The notes under the pieces were generated by a model that was not told the DNA's origin, did no database searches, and saw nothing but the letters and a program-made list of their open reading frames with translations. From contig CALSCQ010001376.1 of assembly GCA_943704525.1 (NCBI GenBank), positions 1 to 21,722 of the forward strand: a stretch of 21,722 nt of DNA. Direction: 5' to 3'. Source of the stretch: Pigoraptor vietnamica (lineage: Eukaryota > Opisthokonta > Filasterea). The position numbers were made by a program, and so were the translations under genes. Position 1 is the stretch's first letter; the number at the start of each line of letters is the position of its first letter. Below are positions 8,526 to 16,800 of the stretch, piece after piece.

Positions 8526-11181
8526 TCAGCTGACCGTGCATCTATTTCCACCAGCACTAGCACCGTCAACGGCACCCGCTCCGACAACTCCCACGAGAAG
8601 AGACTGCATGTCGCGCAACCGCTGCACCACGGCGGACATGGGCGGCCGAGAGGACGGTCGCTGGCGCCAACAGTCGCGTATTAAACGGGCCATCAGTGTC
8701 GGCACCCACGCGGGTATGTCCGGTCTGCGAGTTCGTCAAAAGTAAGAGACGACGGGGACTTGCGGAACGGCAGCGAGTTGCGCAACACCCACCGCAGGCC
8801 ATCCTTCGCCACCGCCTTGAATATTTCCGCAGACATTTTGCCTAAAATACAGGACGATTCGGAGTTCATATAACTAAGTGCTCCCAGACACAATAGCCCA
8901 CGCGGACACGTTACACGTTACACAACACGCACCTGTAAATGGCTCCTCTCGCACGACCAGCTCCCACAAGAGAATGCCGCTGAACAGAGAAAAGCGGTGA
9001 GAAAACGAGCAGTTAATGACGATTAGCCCCACGATACCCACAACGCGTAGACGTCTGCACTGCTGTTGTAGCCCTCCCCGTTGATGATCTCTGGCGCCAT
9101 GGCAGCGGGTGTGCCGCACAATGTCTCGGCGGAAACGGCGTCTGCAGCGCCACGAGGCGTCAGCACTGATTCCGAGATTCCGAAATGCCGCGCGCACACA
9201 CAATGGCAATACATGCGTGTGCATACACACGCGCGCAGGCACGCACACCAACCACCAGGCCACCACAACATGTTCCAGTGACCTCTCGTTCATGGGCAGT
9301 TATAGGGCTGAAGCCGCCACGCACAGAGGAAGGGACGACGTGCAACGTGTAATACATCCAAGACAGGGCGTACGTCCTCACCCGGAAGCACGCGCGAGAT
9401 ACCCAAGTCGGCGCACTTCACGCGGTAATTCCCATCCACAAGAAAATTGGTTGATTTGATGTCTCTGCAAGCGGGGTAGATGCACACAATTAGCCGAAAC
9501 AACAAGCGACGCCTTGCAGCAGAGAAGAAGCGACAGTCCATGCACACCTGTGCAGTATCGGCGGGTGACACGCATGTAGATAGCCAACGCCGACGGCTGT
9601 GGGAGCGGACAAGGGCGAGCTTAGCCGCAAACGTTACTCTGGGTCATAATGGGGTTCAATGTCCCTACAAATGCGGCCATGGACGACCCACCCGCATCAA
9701 TCGCCAAGCGAAGCACAAACGGCCACGCCCACTCGAACGGTGCGTTTGGTGCTTTGGACGCGCGGAGGACGTCTTGTAACGTGCCGCGCTCCATGTGCTC
9801 TGCGATGCGCCCGCCATTGTGAGTGCGGAATGCGTGCGCGGGTGAACGTGTGCGAATGTGTGACTGCATGAGTACGATGTGAAGAACAAAGGCACATGCC
9901 ATATTGCGTAAATAGAGATACACGCGACACTGCAACTTCAAGCAACATCGTCGCATTCGCCACCTCACCAAACACAATCCAAAAGTTCGAGCCGTCGCAC
10001 ACCGCACAGAGCAGCTGCATGACCTGAGGATGTCGTAGCGCCGACGAGACCAACACCTCATTTCTGAAGTCCGCCATAAGATCGGCCGTTCTCATGCGCG
10101 GATAAAACCGCTTGACGACCACTGGCGTGTTGCGCCACCGCCCCAGCGACACAGACCCACTCGCGCCCGCCGCGATGCGTTCCCCTAGCTCGATCTCGGA
10201 GCGATCTACGAGGTAGGGGGCGATGTCGGCGTCTCTCCCCTCGGTCGTGGTGACCTTGGGCGCGGCCACGTCGTTGCGGTGCGCCACGGACGCGACGAGG
10301 GAACGCAATTCAGACACCTGCGCAAGTGAACAGCACAGCATGAAACAAGGCGTGTGCGTAAATGGGGACGGGAATAACCTTCTCCTGCAAACTGTGTACA
10401 CGCATTCTCACTGAGAACATAGCAGGTCCCACAAACGCGCCTCTCAACAGCAGATCTGGACTCACCAGTTTCCCGCGCTCGGCAGACGACGCCTTGTCGC
10501 TTGCGAGCCGCGCGAGGACGCGCTCCAGCAATGCGGACGAGAGCGAGCTGTGGCGTTCTTCGGCGTCCTGCACACGCACACACGACAATGAACAACGCGA
10601 GTGGGCACGGCTTGCATTTACACGTGAGCTGCTGCTCCGTCGTGTGCGTGGGTGTTGTGTGTGTTGGTGTTTACGTCTGGACCGCACCTGCAGAAGCACC
10701 TCTTCCCAGTTGGAGCTGCGCCGCTGCGAAAACGAGAGGCGGAAATAAGATCCCTTGCCTCCTGTCCCTCTCCTCCGTCCCTCTCTCCAGTCCTCGGCGG
10801 CACATTTCAGCACATAAAGCGTGCACGCACACGGCTCGTGTCCCTGACACTCACCCTTAATGCCTTGCCGAACCACGACATGCCAGCACTCACGCCGGGA
10901 ACGCGAGATGCCATCGACGCGCACAGATGCACACACCGGCCCACAGCCCTCACAATCCACAGCCGACCGAGCGCAGAAACGCCGCGTCTTAGCCATGAGT
11001 CGCGATTCGCGGCAGATTTGCCGAAGATCGCACCGATGACGAACACGCACGCGAACAGCACGGGATCCACTTGGAAGAGCGACCGCGACAGGAACCGAGA
11101 GCGAGATGCCGTGCCGCTGCACTCACACGCGACGTCGCAGAGGTATTCGCACGCCAGGCTCATCCGCTCAGGGGTGGCCAT
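8526..11181 (-). CDS. Tyrosine-kinase-like (TKL) family protein kinase with probable N-terminal membrane segment, 11 exons
   Basis: Exons in transcript order: 11181-10855, 10723-10688, 10567-10466, 10317-9969, 9799-9692, 9596-9548, 9464-9382, 9141-9042, 8979-8933, 8841-8793, 8724-8526. They join in frame to 482 residues, and all ten introns are GT-AG with GTG donors. A hydrophobic stretch (VDPVLFACVFVIGAIFG, about residues 37-53) suggests a membrane anchor. Residues 110-170 look helical and charged. The kinase domain is about 196-460: glycine loop AAGASGSV (first Gly is Ala), Lys224 in VVVK, Glu242 in FRNEV, HRDIKSTNFL with Asp325, DLG at 343-345 in place of DFG, and MAPE at 366-369. The DVYAFGILLWEL helix follows, then RDCWRQRPSSRP near the end. 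DLG for DFG and KSTN in the catalytic loop are common in TKL kinases, and all catalytic residues are present, so it should be active. Substrate is unknown. The exon 1 start is the least certain part. Confidence 0.92.
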
Positions 11182-11586
11182 TGTGTGTGTAGTGTGTACG
11201 CCAATACGTCAGTTACTCAATTGGCGGTGCATTGCGTGGGCGCAACGATTCGACCAAGGAAAAGGAACCGTCGCTGCGACTGGTGAAACAGCAGCTATGG
11301 AAGCACGCGCGCAGTGTGCCCTCTTGCAGTCCGAGCGGTCAAAACTGCCGCATCAGCGCTGTGTGCGCTATGTGTGTGTGTGTGTGTGTTGTTCTCATTA
11401 CCCGGGCTCCATCCCATACATTTGAAATTCCATTGGCGCGCGGCCTCACAAATAACGACGCGCGGCCGCGGGGCGAATTGCAATATACAGATTATGCAAA
11501 CACGGTGCTTTGACGACCGAGCAGCTGCCCACTCCGCGCGTCTTCCTCCGCAAACTTCTTCGTGTGCACCCCTTTCATTGAGCGAC
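11182..11586. other. Intergenic region between kinase start and methyltransferase stop
   Basis: No gene is supported in these 405 bases. They hold the putative kinase promoter and the methyltransferase 3' end. Visible elements are an inverted pair of CCAAT-type boxes, CGCCAAT at 11199-11205 and ATTGGCG at 11220-11226, close upstream of the kinase ATG; a (TG)n run at about 11371-11390; and TTGGCGCGC (within 11431-11442), which resembles an E2F site. Confidence 0.5.
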
Positions 11587-13210
11587 TCACAGTTCGTTGC
11601 CAATTGTGACCCAGTAGTTTCGCAGGTTGTTTCGGCGTCCGAATATCTCGAGGTACTTGCCTGCGCACACCGCACACGCAACAAGCACAAGATATCAGCG
11701 TCGTGCACTTAGAACGAATGTGTGTATCTCACGATCCACAGACGAACCACGACACAGACAGTCCTCTACCGCGCACGTGCGAGAAACACTCACACACACG
11801 CACCGTTGGGCACCAGCTGCTCCACCATCTCGTAGATCTCGTCTGGCTTCTGGCTCTGCCCGCGCCGAATCGAAAAAATGACATCGGAAGCGACGTTCCC
11901 TCGGCAACCAGGGGGGTTCTGCGCGCGGGAGGTGGGGGAGCATCAGACTCGTGTGCGCGTGCGTTTGTGTGTGACTGTGCGTGCGTGTGTGTGTGCCGGT
12001 GGGTGAAGAAGTGCGTGCGCGTACATGTCGGAAGGCGAGGGACGTACGTGTGCGGTGTGCGTGTGTGGATGCGTTGCGTGCACGCGTGCATGCACGCAGG
12101 CCCACCTCTCCCTTCTTGCCGACAAAGCACGTCTCCTTGGCGTGCTGCAGGTAGAACCCGTGCGACTTTGCGAGCCGGCGGTTGACCGTCTGCTTGACCC
12201 AGTCGATCGAGTCGACGAACGTGTACCCCCACTTGTGCATCATGTCCAGCGCCTTTGAGAAGCGGTTGTTGATGACCCAGATGAAGATAAAGCCGTTCTT
12301 TTGGAGCAGAGGGACGGGGAGATCCTCGATCGCCGTGTCGGGGAGCTGGTTGTAGCCGAGTGCAACCTACTCCGTGCGCAATGGCAGCAGTGAGCAGGAA
12401 TCCCACAAAAAAAGAAAGTGGGGACGATTGTGTGCGCGGGTGAGCGGGTGAGCGGGGAATTGGCGTGCAGTGTTTCGGGAGGAGTGGGGATGATGGAGAA
12501 CATGCGCGGACAACAACATCCTCCTGACGAACGGCACAGCGTGAAAGAGAAGGCCCAGACGCACCCCTCGCGTGGGCGCGTGGCTGGCCAGCTGCCACGG
12601 AGGGTCCATCATGATGACGTCAAACTGCGCAGCGTCCGCAAGCGACTTGAAGTCGAACGAGAGCACGTTCGCCTGCGGATGTGGGACGCATTCAGACACA
12701 CCCTGCACGCACAGGCGCCTTGGCACACGTGCGCCGCTTACGTCAATGTCATGCACGAGAAGCTCTTGCTACCGCGGCATTCTCCAAACGCAAAGGCACA
12801 CACTTATCGCATGTACGCATGCTTCTCTTTCACGGGTACTGAAAGACGAAGCGCGCAACTCACCCTGATGGGCACACAGAACGGCGGCGGCACAAATTCT
12901 TCAATCTCGAGCTCGGGAGCCACGACAGCAGCGGCATCGCCATCAGCCACCTTCTCAGTGTTCGCCGCTTCCAATTCGGCGATTTCCTGCTCAAGCTGTG
13001 TGCCACATGCGAACGCATGGGTCAAACAATCGAAGCACAGCACATTGAAGAGGATGGGACAGCCGTCTTGTCACGCACCTGTCCGATGGCGCGCTGCAGC
13101 TCCTTCTCCTCTGCCACGAGCGCATCCAGGTCCTGCATTCCCTGGTCCACCTCCTCGCGCGCGCGCTTGGTGCGCTTCGGCGCCTTCTCTGCCGACGCAG
13201 GCTTCGTCAT
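11587..13210 (-). CDS. AMT1: MT-A70 family N6-adenine methyltransferase, AMT1/MTA1-like, 7 exons
   Basis: Transfers a methyl group from S-adenosylmethionine to adenine N6. Exons: 13210-13079, 12995-12864, 12768-12742 (27-base microexon), 12672-12565, 12366-12106, 11918-11804, 11660-11587, giving 282 residues. The N-terminus has a basic patch (KAPKRTKRARE) and a coiled coil, which suggests a nuclear partner-binding region. The catalytic motif DPPW is at 120-123, after FDVIMM. Then come TRGVALGYNQLPD, the GFIFIWVINNRF strand, WGY, VDSIDWVKQTVNRRLAKSHG, a YLQHAKETCFVGKKG segment equivalent to the NHGKEHCLVG region of METTL3, SQKPDEIYEMVEQL, and the ending EIFGRRNNLRNYWVTIGNEL. The ASHAPTRGVALGY and QHAKET features recall the ciliate and early-fungal AMT1/MTA1 DNA 6mA enzymes more than METTL3 (mRNA m6A) or METTL14, which lacks DPPW. 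Unlike METTL3 it has no CCCH zinc fingers and is short. MT-A70 membership is certain; the AMT1 subfamily is likely but judged from memory of motifs. Confidence 0.93.
11946..12080. repeat. TG/CA-rich low-complexity tract inside methyltransferase intron
   Basis: Most of the 187-base intron 11919-12105 is a run of GTGTGCGTG-type sequence on the plus strand, which is CA-rich on the gene's sense strand. It has alternating purine-pyrimidine stretches and could form Z-DNA. No coding is supported. Confidence 0.75.
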
Positions 13211-13410
13211 GATGGAGGTTCAGCGCGTCCAATGTTGTCTCTTTCTCGCAGCAGAAGAGCGGTGGCGACTTCGATAAAAAGATGCGACGGTTTGAATGTG
13301 GACGCCCCAGCGCCTTCAACAACCCTTCGCTTTCTTTTTAAGACAGGAAGAGGTTCCCCATGCCCTCAGCGTCGAATGCGCGTGGAGGGTTGGTTTATGC
13401 GCGCATTCAC

Positions 13411-13440
13411 TTGGCGCCACCGATTGAAATTTGGCGCCAA
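13411..13440. promoter_or_regulatory. Paired E2F-like sites (TTGGCGCC twice, 20 bp apart)
   Basis: TTGGCGCCAC at 13411-13420 and TTTGGCGCCAA at 13430-13440 fit the E2F/DP consensus TTTSSCGC; the second is a palindrome over TTGGCGCCAA. The spacing is two helical turns. They lie 200-230 bases upstream of the methyltransferase ATG and about 370-400 bases upstream of the surface-protein ATG. E2F sites usually mark S-phase genes, which would suit a maintenance DNA methyltransferase. Function is inferred. Confidence 0.4.
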
Positions 13441-13441
13441 T

Positions 13442-13452
13442 AAGTCACGTGA
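13442..13452. promoter_or_regulatory. AAGTCACGTGA E-box-type element
   Basis: An 11-base word centred on CACGTG, next to the E2F-like pair. The same 11 bases recur at 21540-21550 upstream of the F-box/WD40 gene. CACGTG is the core bound by bHLH-zip factors, and GTCACGTGA is close to the animal CLEAR/M-box motif. Confidence 0.35.
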
Positions 13453-13756
13453 TCATTCCCCGTTGAATTGGATTTTGAGTGTTCAAAATAAGGACAAAAT
13501 TGGGAGTCGTTTCAATTTAGGAGTCTCGGGTGAGAAAATGCGTCCCAACCCACGTGACAGTTGATTACCAGAGAAAGCCACACGATAACACACACAGAGC
13601 GAAACAATCTTATGCGTGCGTCCTTACTTTAGTCTCAGCACTTCACACGCACACTCTGTGTGCCGCGAACATTATCATTCGCTTGCGTCTTGGCCTAAAA
13701 CTTCATCATTCCCGTGCTTGTTTGCTCTTTGGTTTCGCACGCGCGTGAGCCTCACT

Positions 13757-13811
13757 CATGCTGCCTCGCGGAGGCTAGCGTTGCCTCTGTTCGTTGCGAC
13801 GAGGCAGCATG
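13757..13811 (+). promoter_or_regulatory. 5' UTR hairpin containing a uORF and the main start codon
   Basis: CATGCTGCCTCG at 13757-13768 and CGAGGCAGCATG at 13800-13811 are perfect 12-base inverted repeats with a 31-base loop. A smaller stem, GAGGC (13771-13775) with GCCTC (13782-13786), lies inside the loop. The right arm ends with the chosen start codon (13809-13811). The left arm holds an upstream ATG (13758) that opens a six-codon uORF ending at TAG 13776-13778. If transcribed as one RNA, both AUGs would be base-paired. Confidence 0.5.
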
Positions 13812-16800
13812 TGGTACCGAAGGGGCTCCCTCGCGGGGGCCCTTCTTTTGGTGGCTGCCATCGTGTGCATCGTCCACGCAGTACAGGGTGAGCGTCGGAG
13901 AATCGGTGTGCAATTCCTACACCACACGCGACTCACACAGCCTCTTCGATATTGCAGCTGTCTCTGTCGTCTTCGTATCGCACGACGGCACGGACGGCAG
14001 CGACTGTGGGGCCTCGACGGCCGCGCCGTGTCGCACAGTGGCATTTGCGTCGACGTTGCTGTCTCACGGCGCGACCCTTGCCATCGCCGAAGCAGTCGCA
14101 CCATACGACTGCGGCGCAACGCTGCAAAACCTGAACGGCATCCGCGTCACTCCGTACATTCCCTTCTCCAATGTGTCGGCGACGGTCGTGTCGTCGACGG
14201 CCTCGGTGTCTTCCACGGCGACGCCCTCGGTTACTGGGGCAAATTTGAAGGGGGCGCGACCCAACGACGCGTCCGCTTCCTCGGTCTCGCCGTCGCCGTC
14301 GCCTTCTCCCTCGTCGACGCTTCCACCGCCTCCACCGCCGACGCCTGCTGTTGTGTTTGACTGCGCGGGCGCAGGGCGGGCCTTTCGCGTGGTTGGGGGC
14401 CAAGTGACGTTTGTGTCGATCACCTTCGCGCACGGCCGAGCGCCTGTCGGTGGTGCAATCATGGCGACGCAGGCGAACGTGACGTTCTCGAACTGCACGT
14501 TCCAATCGAATGCGGCGACGGCGACGGCGCCTGTCTCTGGTGCGCTTGGAGTGGGCGGCGGGGCCATCTACGCCGAGACCTCGGCCGTTCTCGTGAAGGC
14601 CTGCACGTTCGCGAACAACACGGCCACGAACGGCGGCGCTGTCCTTGTCGTCGACGGACCGTCTGTTGCGTGCACGCAACCGCGGATCTTCAACTCAACG
14701 TTCACCGGGAACGCGGCGGACGGAAGCGGTGGCGCGGTGGCTGTGATGGGCGTCGTTTCGAGCGGCAAGGGCCCGTCCATCGTCGGCGACAAGTGCGTGT
14801 CGCGCGCAGAGGTCGATCGATGCTTGTTTGCAAACAACACGGTCGAGACGGGCTACGGCGGGGCGATCGCGGCGTCGTTCGAAGGCGCCGCGCCGGACCA
14901 GGTACGCCTTGCGAACAGCGCGTTCCAGTTCAACACGGCCGGCGACGACGGGGGCGGCGGCGCAGTGTCTGTCCGCTTCACGAAGAGCACCACGTCTTCG
15001 AGCGGCGATGGCGCCCTCGTCCACTTCGCGTTGAACACGTTCACTTCGAACGCCATCGTGGTGGCCGGCCCCTCGTCGATTGCGCTGGGCAGCGGGGGCG
15101 CCCTCTACGTCGAGTTTGGGTCGGCGTCGAAGAGCGGCTACTTCACGAACTGCACCGCAAATGTTTTTTCTTACAACACTGCGTTCATGTCCGGCGGTGC
15201 GGTTGCGATCGTGCACACCGGAGCCGTCGCCGGCGTGCGTCACGTGCTGGCGGGGAATGCGTTCACGGGCAATTCCGTGGACACGGGCGATTTGGGGTCT
15301 GAGATGGGCGGGGCGGTGTCGTTCAGCTACCTGGAGGCCGCCACGCGCGTCTTGCACGCCGTGGAAAACAACGCGTTCCTTCGGAACTTTGTGGGCGGGT
15401 ACTCTCCGTTCGGCGGCGCCCTGGGGTTCCTTTACTCGCACGCCGGCACGGGGACGACCGACGACTGCCTTCACGCGCTCGACATGAACACGTTCACTGC
15501 GAACGGCGTCGCGACGAGCGACAAGTACGCCGCGGGCGGGGCCGTGGGACTGAGCATCGAGCAGGCCTCGCGCAACATGTCCCTCACTATCACGGGCTCG
15601 ACGTTCTCGTCGAACAGCGCCGCGTGCCCACCCGTCGGCGCGTGCGATGCGGCGGGCGGCGCCGTCCTCGTGGACGCCTCGGAGTGCGACGAGTGCGGCA
15701 TCTTCGTCGCGTCGACGTCCTTCTCGAACAACTACGTCAACGGGTCCTCTGGCGGCGAGGCTTTTGGAGGCGCGGTTGCCTTTTCGCTGGTGATGGGCAA
15801 CAGTGCGGCGCTGAACGTGTCGTCGTCGTCGTTCTCGAACAACTTTGCGTTCGGCAACGCGTCCCTTGCTCGCGGCGGCGGCGTGGCCTTCCGCTGCGGC
15901 GACTTTTCCGACGAGTCTCGCGTGCAATTTGGATCGACGACGTTCACGTCGAACGTCGCTGCGGGCGCCGAGGAGGCATCGGGCGGCGCCATTTACACCG
16001 AGCACGTGATCGGGTCCATGGGGTCCTCTCTCCTGCTTACGGGCTGCACGCTCAACAGCAACATGGCCACCGCAAGCGGTCCTGCCGGAAAGGCGAACGG
16101 CGGCGCCCTCTACGTATCGCACGCGTCTGGTGTCAACTCGATCGTCGCCGTCGTCGGGACGGGCTTCAGCGACAACGTGGCGTTGAGTACCGGCGACGCT
16201 GGCGGCGGTGCCGTCGCGTGGGTGTCCGGGGACCTCTTTGGCCCGCGGAACTCGGTGCTCTCCATCGACACGTCGCAGTTTTCGCGAAACCGTGTTGGCG
16301 TCCCTGCGTCGACGGCGCTCAAGGGGACGAGCAGTCCCACGAAGGCCTTTGGCGGGGCCGTCCTTGCGGCGTACCACAGGGCCACGAGCTGCTCGCACCG
16401 CATCACGGGGAGCACGTTCACGTCCAATTACATCTACGGGCACATCGAGGCGCAGGGCGGCGCCTTTGCAGTGTGGAAGGACGGCGACGCGGGCATGATG
16501 ACCACGATCGTGGCCGGCGCGTCGTTTGTGGGCAACTATGTCATGGACTGCGACGTGTGCCTCGGGGGCGCCGTTTCCGGATACACCGGGCGGAACGCGT
16601 CGTTCGCGACGTTCAACCTCACCGACTCGACGCTGAGCAAGAACGTGATCAAATCGGACAATCCCGTGAACCCGCTCGACGTGCGGGTGCGGCACCGGTG
16701 CGCGGGCGGCGCCGTCTCGTTCCTCAACGAGGGGTCTTGCCAGGGCTCGACGATCGTGTCTCTTCGCAACGTGTTCGACTCGAACGGCATCTCGTGTGGC

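Larger units (their letters stand above)
13211..13808. other. Divergent promoter region between methyltransferase and POMP-repeat gene
   Basis: The methyltransferase (minus) and the surface protein (plus) are transcribed away from this 598-base stretch. No coding sequence is supported. It contains two TTGGCGCC sites exactly 20 bases apart (13411 and 13431), a CCAAT box overlapping the second (13438-13442), CACGTG boxes near 13445-13450 and 13552-13557, and a hairpin and short uORF just before the plus-strand start codon. Around 13470-13530 it is AT-rich compared with its surroundings. Confidence 0.6.

Noticed and set aside
13714-13957. Starting the surface protein at 13714 by reading continuously through 13888-13957
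   Set aside because: That N-terminus has no signal peptide and looks random. The spliced model from 13809 gives a clean signal peptide, a GTGAGC donor, a TTGCAG acceptor and correct phase.
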